NCBI RefSeq assembly: GCF_006546655.1
Contig: NZ_VIAQ01000012.1
Coordinates: 124,001-188,000 of the forward strand
DNA from: Methanolobus vulcani
GTDB lineage: Archaea > Halobacteriota > Methanosarcinia > Methanosarcinales > Methanosarcinaceae
Length of the DNA stretch: 64,000 nt
Direction: 5' to 3'
Of this stretch, positions 54,421 through 63,057 are shown one piece after another (within the stretch, counting starts at the first letter, position 1; each line of letters opens with the position of its first letter). The translations under genes and the position numbers were made by a program. A model generated the notes under the pieces. It was not told the DNA's origin, searched no databases, and worked only from the letters and a program-made list of their open reading frames with translations.

Positions 54421-54488
54421 CTTCACTTCATCTCCTGATTTATTTATAAATAACAGAATATATACGATAATTAACTGAAATACGCTTT

Positions 54489-54869
54489 CTACTCATTTAT
54501 ATGTGACTGTTCTTCGGGATTAAATACATCGACACCCTCTAAATACTTTTTTGTTGCACCAAGAACAGTACCTGATACTCCAAGAACATGGAATAAAACT
54601 CGTTTTCCTTTTACATTTGTGATAGTGGCCATAACAGCCCTTGCCTGTGATACATGTTCACGATTGCAACTTATTACTCCTTTATTATTATCAAAAGCAA
54701 AAAGCCATATATTGCATTCGCTTGAACCAAAATCACCAAGAAGGCTTCCTGAAGCTGAAAATATCTCCCGGATAAGTTCATCCCTGCTTATAATTGAATT
54801 TCCTTCCGCTATGAGCTCAAAGGCAAGGTAACGCTTATTTTCCCGCATGGTTGGTGGAAGTACTTTCAT
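54489..54869 (-). CDS. rnp2: RNase P protein component 2 (Pop5/Rpp14)
   Basis: A 126-residue Pop5-type protein of RNase P, the ribonucleoprotein that removes tRNA 5' leaders. [22 protein letters not shown] is the usual start, and [38 protein letters not shown] fits the family core. It overlaps the Rpp30 gene by 4 bp, so translation of the two is coupled. Confidence 0.93.
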   Translation of the reverse strand: MKVLPPTMRENKRYLAFELIAEGNSIISRDELIREIFSASGSLLGDFGSSECNIWLFAFDNNKGVISCNREHVSQARAVMATITNVKGKRVLFHVLGVSGTVLGATKKYLEGVDVFNPEEQSHINE

Positions 54870-55603
54870 TGGCCATCACCTTCAACCGTAGCATCTCCGG
54901 GCATACCGTCTACAATCTCCACTCCCTCAAACACATATTTTGAAGAAGGACGGTTTCTTGAAATAATACTTTCAGGAATGGTGGACAGGCCATAAACAGC
55001 CTCCTCTTTTGTCATTCCAAAAAGTCCTGCAAGAGCTATCAATTCCCTTGGAGCTCGCAGATCATAGCAGGATCTTGCATTGGATGTCAGAATAAATGGA
55101 ACATTGTATTTGCGGACAAGTGCCAGATCTTTTCTGAAATTAGACAATGTCCTGACCCTTTTGCCCCCGCGATGGACGATAACTTCACCGAGATCGAATG
55201 AAATTGCAACATTGTTGTCGCTTGCAGACTTTGCAAGGACATGATTTAAACCATTATCTTTCATTGACCCGAAACCACAGAGAATGTCCACATTGGAATT
55301 CTCTACAGCTGCACGATTGATATTCTCACTACCACCACGTACAACTATAATATCAGTGTTCTTACGATACTTTCCCACCATGCCATGTAAACGGGAAGGA
55401 TTATCGACCCTGACCTCAACACCACTGAAAACTTCAAAACCGTGTACTTTCTTCGCCTTTACAGGTTGAGAGCTACCGGAAGGATTGATAATGGCAATTC
55501 CACCAAATTCTAATCTGGAAGAAAAAGCGGCCAATTCTTCGATCGTGTTTTTACCTTCTGGTGCAGAGTAAACGTTCAGATCATAAAAAACAGGTCTAGC
55601 CAA
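54866..55603 (-). CDS. rnp3: RNase P protein component 3 (Rpp30)
   Basis: A 245-residue TIM-barrel RNase P subunit that partners with Pop5. FYDLNVYSAPEGKNTIEELA at the N terminus, VHGFEVFSGVEVRVDNPSRLHG, and AISFDLGEVIVHRGGKRVRTL are family features; FILTSNARSCYDLRAPRELIAL follows. It overlaps the COG1325 gene by 8 bp and the Pop5 gene by 4 bp. Confidence 0.93.
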   Translation of the reverse strand: MARPVFYDLNVYSAPEGKNTIEELAAFSSRLEFGGIAIINPSGSSQPVKAKKVHGFEVFSGVEVRVDNPSRLHGMVGKYRKNTDIIVVRGGSENINRAAVENSNVDILCGFGSMKDNGLNHVLAKSASDNNVAISFDLGEVIVHRGGKRVRTLSNFRKDLALVRKYNVPFILTSNARSCYDLRAPRELIALAGLFGMTKEEAVYGLSTIPESIISRNRPSSKYVFEGVEIVDGMPGDATVEGDGQ

Positions 55604-56051
55604 ACAATTCCTCCACTATCAGCCCCGCCTGAAGACGGTTCTTCGGATATGTGGCTATTTTTACTTTGACAGTAATGGCATCGGATGATGAACTCAGTAC
55701 CAGCTTCCCCTGGAAAGCCGCCTGTTTGTCAAACCTCATATGGAATAACTGGTCATCATCAAGCCTATCAGGCATTTCACTGCGCAGGATTTCTACATCT
55801 TCAGGGCTCATGTTTTCCCTGATAAACCTGGCAAGTCTTACTGAATCCGATTTGCGAGAGATCTGCGAACTGAGCATCACAGACGGATTACCATAGTGAC
55901 CTTCAATATCAGTTACTTCTACAAGTTCATCGGTAACGTCATTGTCGGACATACCAGTGGCATTCCGTAAAAAGAAGTCCAGGGCACCACGTACCCTGGA
56001 AAGATCCTCAGTAGAGTGCGCGATCACGCGCAAGTTGATATAGTGGATCAC
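55596..56051 (-). CDS. COG1325 exosome-associated RNA-binding protein
   Basis: A 151-residue protein of the archaeal COG1325 group. [23 protein letters not shown] and the C-terminal [23 protein letters not shown] match the family; the middle is variable. These proteins are always found next to Rpp30 and L15e and are assumed to act in RNA processing, but no function is proven. It overlaps L15e by 4 bp and Rpp30 by 8 bp. Confidence 0.85.
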   Translation of the reverse strand: MIHYINLRVIAHSTEDLSRVRGALDFFLRNATGMSDNDVTDELVEVTDIEGHYGNPSVMLSSQISRKSDSVRLARFIRENMSPEDVEILRSEMPDRLDDDQLFHMRFDKQAAFQGKLVLSSSSDAITVKVKIATYPKNRLQAGLIVEELFG

Positions 56052-56638
56052 TTACCTCTGTTAAGGTTAGATCTCAGGCTTGGCCTAGTCTTTTCAGTAC
56101 CAGTTCCACGGGTCATCATACCTCTGCCCTTGCGACCTGCACTGGTCTTACCGCGGTGTGCACGTCCTTTGTGAGTGTTATCACAAATCCAGTTAAGGTT
56201 CTTGTCACTCTTGATTACAGGGTGATTTGGATCTACAAGGATAACCTCGTACCACTTGGATTTACCGTCGTCACCTACCCAGTAGGAGTTGAGAACTTCC
56301 ATGTTAGGGAATTTCCTGTCAGCACGCTGTTCGGCGATTCTCTGAATACTCATGCCACCAGTGATCTTGTTCTTACCCATACGCTGTGTACGTCTTCCAC
56401 GGATGTATCTTGGCTTTCTGAGACCTCCTCTGCGTACCTTTACACGAGCCACAACGATACCCTGCTTTGCCTTGTATCCAAGGGAGCGGGCACGGTCAAT
56501 ACGAGTTGGACGTCTGATCTTAGTTACAGATCCTTCCTTCCTCCATTCCTGGAGTCTTTCCCATCTAAGTTCACGGACATATGTGTTGTCCGGGTCTTTC
56601 CATGCGTCCCTTACGTATGCATAATATGATTTTGACAA
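56048..56638 (-). CDS. rpl15e: Ribosomal protein L15e (eL15)
   Basis: A 196-residue large-subunit ribosomal protein and first gene of the superoperon. [21 protein letters not shown] is the conserved start, and [23 protein letters not shown] with the closing [19 protein letters not shown] are typical. The ~190-bp gap to the right-hand small membrane protein gene holds its promoter. Confidence 0.96.
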   Translation of the reverse strand: MSKSYYAYVRDAWKDPDNTYVRELRWERLQEWRKEGSVTKIRRPTRIDRARSLGYKAKQGIVVARVKVRRGGLRKPRYIRGRRTQRMGKNKITGGMSIQRIAEQRADRKFPNMEVLNSYWVGDDGKSKWYEVILVDPNHPVIKSDKNLNWICDNTHKGRAHRGKTSAGRKGRGMMTRGTGTEKTRPSLRSNLNRGK

Positions 56639-56876
56639 ATTTATTCACCTAAGTTTCATTTCTAGTTTCACGGTTCAGCTCTTGTATGCTTTTACATTAC
56701 AAAAACTACATTCCCACGGGACTAATCCCGGCAATGAAACAGGACTACTACTTAACCCTATTGAATTTAAACCTTTGCACAATTTAGAGATAAAAATACA
56801 AAAATCAAACAGATAAATGTAAATTTATATAATGTTGGCACTGTATTCTAGTAAAGAGAATTTCCAGAGGAAAAAG

Positions 56877-57185
56877 ATGAACAGATCAAAACTAAACTAC
56901 TATATCGACATCTTGCTGACAGTATTATTCATTGTAGTTGCCATTACAGGTTTTGTATTATACCTTGCCATCCCTACAGGAGTACGACAGGGCAGATACC
57001 AGGAGTTTTTAGGAATTACAAAAACAACATGGACACTCATCCACAATAGATTATCCATTCTGCTGACTTTATTCACAGGTTTACATTTCGTCCTTCACAA
57101 AAAGTGGATGAGTTGCATGACAAGGAATTTGTTTAAAAGTGAAGGAAAGCAGGAAAGCACCGAGTGTGATATTATAAATACTTAA
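56877..57185 (+). CDS. Small DUF4405-like membrane protein
   Basis: A 102-residue integral membrane protein with three probable spans: IDILLTVLFIVVAITGFVLYL, a second around TLIHNRLSILLTLFTGLHFVL, and a weaker one. His residues in IHNRLS, GLHFVL and LHKKW are placed as heme or quinone ligands would be in cytochrome b-like DUF4405 proteins; this is suggestive only. The start at 56877 follows CCAGAGG and lies after the predicted transcript start, whereas an in-frame ATG at 56832 would not. It stands alone between L15e and a convergent response regulator. Confidence 0.65.
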   Translation: MNRSKLNYYIDILLTVLFIVVAITGFVLYLAIPTGVRQGRYQEFLGITKTTWTLIHNRLSILLTLFTGLHFVLHKKWMSCMTRNLFKSEGKQESTECDIINT

Positions 57186-57220
57186 GCTAAAAATGCAGGC
57201 TTCGAATTATTTAGTTCAAA

Positions 57221-57982
57221 TCACTCAAATTTACTCAGATCTTCCCCTGAGCGCATGATACCGGTAATTTTACCATCATCGTCCTTAAGGACAACATCAT
57301 ACCAGCGCATAGGGATTTCTTTTCCATCTTTTGCAAGAACAACGTGCTCTGCAAATTCCTGTGGTTCAGATTCACCGGAGATAATCTTTGTAAACTCGTC
57401 CTGAAGTTCTGCACCTTTCATCTCAGGTACAAGGAATTTGACGAAATCATGGCCAATAAGCTCGAACTCATCATAACCCAATACTTCGTTACCTTTACGG
57501 TTCACAAGATTGATCTTCATATCAGTATCAAGTACAAAAACAACAAAACCGGCAACATCAAGATAGTTCATTGCCTCGTTCCTCTCTGCAAGAACCTTGT
57601 CCTGAAGGCGTTTTATACGCAGAAGGGATTTTACCCTTGTCACAAGCTCAAGACGGTTAACAGGTTTTCCAAGAAACTCATCTGCACCAACCTCAATACC
57701 TTTAATGCGGTCATCCTTGCCTGATAATGCAGTAACCATAACCACGGGCAGGAACTGAGTTTCCACAGATGTTTTTAAGACTCTGCATACCTCATACCCA
57801 TTCATATCAGGCATCATCACATCAAGCAGAATAATATCCGGCTTTTCGGATTTTACCTTATCCAGTGCCTCCTGCCCACTATATGCAGGAATAACATCAT
57901 AATCTGATTTAAGGTAAAGTCCCATTAGTTCTACTATGGCCTGCTCGTCGTCAACAATGAGTACTTTATCCCTGTGGTGCAT
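57221..57982 (-). CDS. Response regulator: receiver plus PAS domain
   Basis: A 253-residue protein. The receiver domain (residues ~5-122) is complete: VLIVDDEQAIVEL with the acidic pair, LLDVMMPDMNGY with the phospho-Asp, VTALSG and FLGKP with the conserved Lys. A PAS domain follows (about 130-250: YLDVAGFVVFVLDTDMKINLVNRKG, ending ITGIMRSGEDLSKFE). It has no DNA-binding or enzymatic output, so it may relay signals to another protein. A TATA-like TTTATATT (58030-58039 on the minus strand) precedes a short leader. Confidence 0.9.
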   Translation of the reverse strand: MHHRDKVLIVDDEQAIVELMGLYLKSDYDVIPAYSGQEALDKVKSEKPDIILLDVMMPDMNGYEVCRVLKTSVETQFLPVVMVTALSGKDDRIKGIEVGADEFLGKPVNRLELVTRVKSLLRIKRLQDKVLAERNEAMNYLDVAGFVVFVLDTDMKINLVNRKGNEVLGYDEFELIGHDFVKFLVPEMKGAELQDEFTKIISGESEPQEFAEHVVLAKDGKEIPMRWYDVVLKDDDGKITGIMRSGEDLSKFE

Positions 57983-58183
57983 GAATCATAGGCTCCCTTT
58001 TTACACGTGAATTAAATAAATACATTGCAATATAAATTTAATGGTAACCGTCCATCTTGTTACATTATATAAGTAAAATTATTTTAAACTTTACTGTTAA
58101 TTATATAGTTCTATCTACATATATAGTTTAGGCATAGAAAGAGTTACTCGCTCTGTTTTAGAACCACTAAAAATGAAAATAGA

Positions 58184-58380
58184 TGGGGTTGGTGAGATTC
58201 GAACTCACGATCGACGGGTCTCTCCGAACAGCTGTAAAAAACAGCTATAGTTCTCATGAGCACACATCAGTGCTCCAACGGCTCCTCACAAACCAACCCC
58301 GTCGGGTTAGTCTCAGTAGACCCGTTGTTCATCATTTATCCGCTGGAGCCCATCGCCATGCCGGGCTAGGCCACAACCCC
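58184..58380 (-). tRNA. tRNA-Trp(CCA) with a 123-nt intron
   Basis: Exon 1 is 58380-58343 and exon 2 is 58219-58184. The acceptor pairs GGGGTTG with CAACCCC with discriminator A; the D arm is GCC/GGC; the anticodon stem is ATGGG/CCCGT; the T arm is GTGAG/CTCAC with loop TTCGAAT. The loop CTCCAGA gives anticodon CCA (58346-58344). The intron is removed at a bulge-helix-bulge: 4-bp helix CTCC/GGAG with 3-nt bulges AGC and AGA, each cut after AG. CCA is not encoded. A TATA-like CTAAATATAT (58421-58430, minus strand) lies upstream. Confidence 0.95.
58220..58342 (-). ncRNA. Box C/D guide RNA within the tRNA-Trp intron
   Basis: The intron holds box C ATGATGA (58335-58329), D' CTGA (58316-58313), C' GTGAGGA (58289-58283) and D CTGA (58270-58267). 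Counting five nucleotides upstream of D' gives nucleotide C39 of the tRNA, and the same rule at D gives C34. Methylation at 34 and 39 is the known function of this intron in Haloferax and other Euryarchaeota. An extra hairpin AGCTG/CAGCT near the 3' end lies outside the C/D core. Confidence 0.88.
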
Positions 58381-58449
58381 ATAAATTCGGGTAGTATCCC
58401 CTGAATACATCTTATCTAAGATATATTTAGCGGTACTACGCGCCTATGC

Positions 58450-59526
58450 TTATATATCTTCACCGGCAACCCGGGCCAGATCCCCGAATTTACACAGCTC
58501 ATCACAGAGTTGCTCTATTTTTGAGCGCAACTCTTCCATTGAATGACCATACATGGCCGTGAGGTAGATAGCTCCACCTGCACCTACACCTTCTTTCACA
58601 AAACCGACTTCATATTGCTGCAGACCCTTGAAGGAAGATTTACCAAATTCGGGATCAGCTCCTTCATAATCAGCACCAATCTCCTTGGCAAGTTCCACAA
58701 AGTTTGCAGATTCATCACTAACCACATAACTTGTAGTAACTAACTTTATGTTATCTGTTGGATAGCCCATGTGTTTTATGGCGGCAAATATCGATGCCAT
58801 CTGTGTACCGCCTGCAAGAATCACAGGAATATCACCCAGACCTGCAGTAATTCCCGCAACTGCAACCATCATAGGATCACCTACGGAAGCTATTGCTTTA
58901 AGAGGATCATCACGCAGAGAACCAAATGTGATTCCTGAAGAGGACAAAGCCTCTTTCACAACCTCTTTTTTAAGGGTAAGAGGATTTGCATCAGAACTGC
59001 TGCTAACATTTCCATCATAACCGAGTGCCTGCAATAATGCATTTGCAGTAGTGGTTCCTGCAGGGATACTCTCACCGATCATGATGAAGTCATGTTCCTT
59101 TGCAAGTTTCTCCCCAAGCTTAAAAGCATTATCAAAAGCCTCCTGTACATTGTGTACAGCAACAGGTTTTCTGATATCATCACCTGGCTTCCCCCCTATA
59201 TCAACAAGAGAAACCTGTTTAGCCGGAAGAATCTTCAGACCTGAATTAACGAATATATGAGGAACACCTGTCATCGAAAGTGCCGCACGTGTAATGAGTG
59301 CAGGCGTAGGCGTATCATATGGAGGAGTCATCGGTAAGATAGGAATATCGATGATAGCTCCTGTCTCAAGAACCTCTGCATCACCGGCAGGCGTGTAGTC
59401 TGTCAGTTTTGCAGTCTTCCCTGCTGCGGAAAGACCCTCGATATATGCAGTCTCCGTATTTCCAAGAACGCAGACGAACAACGGCTTTTCAGGTAAAGGG
59501 ATTTTTTCAGGTGATATTGTTTCCAT
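58450..59526 (-). CDS. cobT: CobT-family protein (UPF0284), nicotinate-nucleotide phosphoribosyltransferase-like
   Basis: A 358-residue protein of the archaeal UPF0284/CobT group. KPLFVCVLGNTETAYIEGLSAAG opens the family core; GESIPAGTTTANALLQALGYDG and VAVAGITAGLGDIPVILAGGTQM carry the phosphate-binding glycines. Members are proposed to activate the lower-ligand base of cobamides. The start at 59526 (MISPEK-type METISP) is chosen over a GTG 9 bp upstream, although AAGTGATTGGC fits either. Archaea often use adenine-type lower ligands, so the base specificity is open. Confidence 0.85.
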   Translation of the reverse strand: METISPEKIPLPEKPLFVCVLGNTETAYIEGLSAAGKTAKLTDYTPAGDAEVLETGAIIDIPILPMTPPYDTPTPALITRAALSMTGVPHIFVNSGLKILPAKQVSLVDIGGKPGDDIRKPVAVHNVQEAFDNAFKLGEKLAKEHDFIMIGESIPAGTTTANALLQALGYDGNVSSSSDANPLTLKKEVVKEALSSSGITFGSLRDDPLKAIASVGDPMMVAVAGITAGLGDIPVILAGGTQMASIFAAIKHMGYPTDNIKLVTTSYVVSDESANFVELAKEIGADYEGADPEFGKSSFKGLQQYEVGFVKEGVGAGGAIYLTAMYGHSMEELRSKIEQLCDELCKFGDLARVAGEDI

Positions 59527-59578
59527 GCCAATCACTTAGATGTATTTTACAGGGTGTATATGTCTTTTTCCTGATAAC

Positions 59579-61012
59579 TCAGTATGTCCTTGCAACGTAT
59601 ACTTTGGTATCAGCATCTGCACCACATACAGGACACTTGCCCTTACACTCTTCCTGGTCAGTTGGTATTCCAAGTATTCCTGCACCGATGTCATCTTCGA
59701 GTTTCAGGCCGCATTCTTTGTTGCCACACCAGAAGATCTTTGCAATACCTTTTGGAAGATTTTCCCTGACATCATCCAGGCTCTCGCAGTCAAATACACG
59801 TGAGTAGATACTTTCCTTTGCCTTTTCGTAAAGTGAATCATGAATATCATCCAGCATGGAAGAAACATCATCAACAATAGTATCCAGGGATACCTGCTGC
59901 TTTTCTCCAGTATCGCGGCGTGCAAGCATAGCTGCATTGTTCTTAAGATCCCTTGGACCAAGCTCCAGTCTTACAGGCACACCTTTCATTTCCCACTTGT
60001 AATACTTTGCACCCGGACGCTCATCACTTGCATCCATTTTAACGCGTATTCCCTTTGCCTCAAGTTTATTCATTACTTCCTCACAGGCTTCAAGAACACC
60101 TTCTGCCTTCTTGAAAATGATAGGAATAATAACAACCTGAACAGGAGCAACTGCCGGCGGAAGCACAAGACCCTTGTCATCCCCATGGATGGAAATGAGA
60201 GCAGCTATGGAACGTTCGGAAACTCCGTAACATGTCTGATGAGCATAGACCTGCTCCCCTTCTGCATCCTCATAGGTAATATCAAAGGTCTTTGCAAAAT
60301 TATCACCAAGGTGGTGTGCAGTACCTACCTGAAGAGTCTTTCCATCAGGCATCAGTGCATCGGTTGCGATTGTATAATCTGCACCAGGGAATTTATCCCA
60401 GTCAGGTCTTTTGGACGCAAGTACAGGTACAGCAAGCTGGCGATAGAAATCAGTATAGATCCTGATAGCTTCATCAACCTGGGCTGCCGCATCATCCCAT
60501 GTAGCATGTACTGTATGAGCCTCTTTAAATGAAGTGATCTCACGGAGTCTGATAAGAGGACGTGTATGTTTTGTCTCGTACCTGAAGGTGTTGACTATCT
60601 GGTATAGTTTGAGTGGCAGGTCCGCATGTGACCTTATCCAGAGCTTGTACATTGGATAGATAGCAGTCTCACTGGTAGGACGGAGTGCAAGCTTCACATC
60701 AAGCGGAGTCAGACCTCCATGTGTTACCCAGTAAACTTCATCTTCAAATCCTTTAATGTGCTCTGCCTCTTTCATGAACTCATTTTCAGGAATAAGGAGT
60801 GGGAACATAGTTTCCTGATGATCCTTGTCAAGCAGCCTGCGCATGATATCGTAAACATTTCTTCTGATGTTGAATCCAAATGGGAACCATACATACAGTC
60901 CCTTTACAGGATAACGTACATCCATGATCTCGCCTTTTAAGAGCAGATCGTTATACCATTCACTGAAATTCTCTTTAGAAGGAAGTGCAGCATCTTTTTC
61001 TTGCTCTGCCAT
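59579..61012 (-). CDS. proS: Prolyl-tRNA synthetase, archaeal/eukaryal type
   Basis: A 477-residue class II aminoacyl-tRNA synthetase. Motif 2 and 3 regions are clear ([20 protein letters not shown], and [28 protein letters not shown]); the C-terminal domain has a zinc site with [10 protein letters not shown] and [11 protein letters not shown]. It ends with YVARTY, the C-terminal Tyr that reaches the active site in this type. Length is normal (~480). It stands alone, with the ZPR1-type gene about 210 bp away. Confidence 0.96.
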   Translation of the reverse strand: MAEQEKDAALPSKENFSEWYNDLLLKGEIMDVRYPVKGLYVWFPFGFNIRRNVYDIMRRLLDKDHQETMFPLLIPENEFMKEAEHIKGFEDEVYWVTHGGLTPLDVKLALRPTSETAIYPMYKLWIRSHADLPLKLYQIVNTFRYETKHTRPLIRLREITSFKEAHTVHATWDDAAAQVDEAIRIYTDFYRQLAVPVLASKRPDWDKFPGADYTIATDALMPDGKTLQVGTAHHLGDNFAKTFDITYEDAEGEQVYAHQTCYGVSERSIAALISIHGDDKGLVLPPAVAPVQVVIIPIIFKKAEGVLEACEEVMNKLEAKGIRVKMDASDERPGAKYYKWEMKGVPVRLELGPRDLKNNAAMLARRDTGEKQQVSLDTIVDDVSSMLDDIHDSLYEKAKESIYSRVFDCESLDDVRENLPKGIAKIFWCGNKECGLKLEDDIGAGILGIPTDQEECKGKCPVCGADADTKVYVARTY

Positions 61013-61223
61013 TTATTCACCTTATAAGTTTCATAGTTGATTTGGCTACAATAACTAATACATTGCTTATAGCCATTTCCTTTCATAGCCAAACAGAGAC
61101 AGATGTGGCTCTACTTACATGAAATTGGAAGAAAAACAGAAAAATAACTACCTGATTTAATTGAATTTTCCAGATAGACAAGAATTAAAAAAATGTAAAG
61201 TAGAATCTTTGACAAAACAGACT

Positions 61224-61862
61224 TCAGTCAGTTAAACTGTGCTCTGAATCGCTTGCATCTAATTCCATTTCTGAGGAATTTGTATCGAAGACAATCATAC
61301 CGGTCTTAAGACAGCCAGCTTCCTCCGGAGCAAGCACAGATGACTTGACCTTTTCTGAAATGATCGCACTGTTGCCAAAAGGATCCTCTATGACAACGGT
61401 AATTGATCTTTGTCCCTCAATTGCGCCTTTAAGGACTTCCTGGACTTCAAGGCCACGCAATCGTTTTTCTTCATCATCCTCACACCATTTGGTTGCAGTG
61501 ATAACCACATTGAGAATCCTGTCAAGTATACCTTCAATATTGGTTATGTATGATTCGGATATTGAACCCGGTTCAACATCAATTCCAAGCTCAGGTATCC
61601 TTATAGTTCCTGAGGTAGAGCGTACCACTCTGCTGTTGAGATCTTCAAGACCTTCCACCAGCAGTTCATAACGCATTGGCTCTTTCTGGGTAAGAATAAG
61701 AGTGTCAGCAAACCTGAAACTGCAACTGCATGAAGCGGTGATGTACATTACCTCGCCAAAATAAGGAATTTCATCACTCTGCCAGCTGATAATCAGCTCT
61801 TCACGGCAGAGTGGACATGAAGTCCGGGTTACAAATTTCTGACAGGAATCGTTTTCGCTCAA
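61224..61862 (-). CDS. ZPR1-type zinc finger protein
   Basis: A 212-residue protein with one ZPR1 module. The N-terminal zinc finger is CPLCREELIISWQSDEIPYFGEVMYITASCSCSF, CxxC followed by CxC about 30 residues on. The A/B beta domain contains RVVRSTSGTIRIPELGIDVEPGS and GILDRILNVVITA. Archaeal ZPR1 homologues are short, single-module and uncharacterised. The ATG overlaps the SepF gene stop by 4 bp, so the two are translated together. Confidence 0.85.
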   Translation of the reverse strand: MSENDSCQKFVTRTSCPLCREELIISWQSDEIPYFGEVMYITASCSCSFRFADTLILTQKEPMRYELLVEGLEDLNSRVVRSTSGTIRIPELGIDVEPGSISESYITNIEGILDRILNVVITATKWCEDDEEKRLRGLEVQEVLKGAIEGQRSITVVIEDPFGNSAIISEKVKSSVLAPEEAGCLKTGMIVFDTNSSEMELDASDSEHSLTD

Positions 61863-62239
61863 TATCTGCCACCAATGATCTTTGACCTGTCTATCTTGAT
61901 ACCGGTTGGAGTTACAAGAACCTGGTCTTCCTTAATACCGGCGATATCGCCATGAACATCCATTACTACTTCCTTGAGATCCTTCAAAGCACGGTCAAGT
62001 AATAACTTATCAACCTTGATGTTTGAGATGTCTATCATTACGATGTTACCGTCATATATCTCTTTTTTGAGTGCGGTCAGCTCATTGAGGTTTGTGAGTT
62101 CTGCAACGCGGATGTAAGTCTCTGCTGGCTCGTCATCCATTACCTCTTCGTACTTAGTAAGGTCAAGTTCAGTATACTCATCCTCAGTGGTTGAGCTTTT
62201 GCTGCTGCCACCAAACAATTTGTTAACAATATTTGCCAT
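61859..62239 (-). CDS. sepF: SepF-type cell division protein
   Basis: A 126-residue SepF (DUF552) protein that anchors FtsZ to the membrane in many archaea. The N terminus MANIVNKLFGGSSK is the short membrane-targeting helix. After a linker, the SepF domain (YIRVAELTNLNELTALKKEIY, then GNIVMIDISNIKVDKLLLDRALKDLKEVV, ending KIDRSKIIGGRY) is clear. It starts the pair with the ZPR1-type gene; no ftsZ is in the window. Confidence 0.92.
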   Translation of the reverse strand: MANIVNKLFGGSSKSSTTEDEYTELDLTKYEEVMDDEPAETYIRVAELTNLNELTALKKEIYDGNIVMIDISNIKVDKLLLDRALKDLKEVVMDVHGDIAGIKEDQVLVTPTGIKIDRSKIIGGRY

Positions 62240-62409
62240 AATTCGCCCTCATGTATTCAAAAACACTGTTATATTAATAGCACTAATACTTAAAACGTTA
62301 CCGGAATAGATTGCGTATACCGGACATGATCAGTATTATCTACGTGATATTTAATTACTGATATTTACTGGTATTTATATTCAATCTCATCCTATTTTAA
62401 TGATTTCTT

Positions 62410-62892
62410 TTAGATGTCAAGATTCCAGAGCTTATCGCCTACGTAATGAATGGATTTTACACCTTTACCAGTATTTCCATTCATCTCAGCACCCGGCATC
62501 AATGCAGTCCCTATTGCAAGAGGTTTGCTGTGGGCTTCCTCTATAATGATCACCGGATCACCTTCCTGAATATTGTCATCTGCAGCAACTATGCCAGGAC
62601 ACATGATGTCAGCGCCATTTACCACAAAACGAACGGCACCGGAATCCACAGTTACCACGTTCTTCAACAAGCCAAGCTTCAGTACTCCCTTTACAGTAGG
62701 GAAGTAGAATTCATTAATCTGGAAAAGCAAAGGTTCACCGTCAACCAGTATAAGAGACAAGTCATCTATGTTTGCTGTTTCAAACTTGCTCTTTTCCAGT
62801 TGCTTTACAGCATCACCAAAAACGGATGTAATATCACTTAAAAGCTGATTCTTTGCAGATTTCCTTAACTGTACCCTGGACTTTATTTTCAA
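62410..62892 (-). CDS. PUA-domain RNA-binding protein (MCT-1/Tma20-like)
   Basis: A 160-residue protein. A helical N-terminal part (QLRKSAKNQLLSDITSVFGDAV) is followed by a pre-PUA strand region and a C-terminal PUA domain (TVDSGAVRFVVNGADIMCPGIVAADDNIQEGD, then VIIIEEAHSKPLAIGTALM). This layout matches the archaeal MCT-1/Tma20-like group, related to the ribosome-recycling factor MCTS1. The exact target is unknown. It is separated from valS by 165 bp. Confidence 0.85.
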   Translation of the reverse strand: MKIKSRVQLRKSAKNQLLSDITSVFGDAVKQLEKSKFETANIDDLSLILVDGEPLLFQINEFYFPTVKGVLKLGLLKNVVTVDSGAVRFVVNGADIMCPGIVAADDNIQEGDPVIIIEEAHSKPLAIGTALMPGAEMNGNTGKGVKSIHYVGDKLWNLDI

Positions 62893-63057
62893 CTGATCAC
62901 CTGTCAGATAAGATAGATTGTGATTTGAATGATTGTCTAATTAATAATCCTGCTAAAATAAGTGATGGATGCTTTTAAAGTTTATGTGAAAACACACAAA
63001 GCATCCCTATATAAATTTGCAGTAATATATTCAGTTGACTACAGAATTTCCTGTTGT

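Noticed and set aside
58183-58404. Plus-strand 73-codon open frame
   Set aside because: It covers the tRNA-Trp gene with its intron, which accounts for the sequence on the minus strand.
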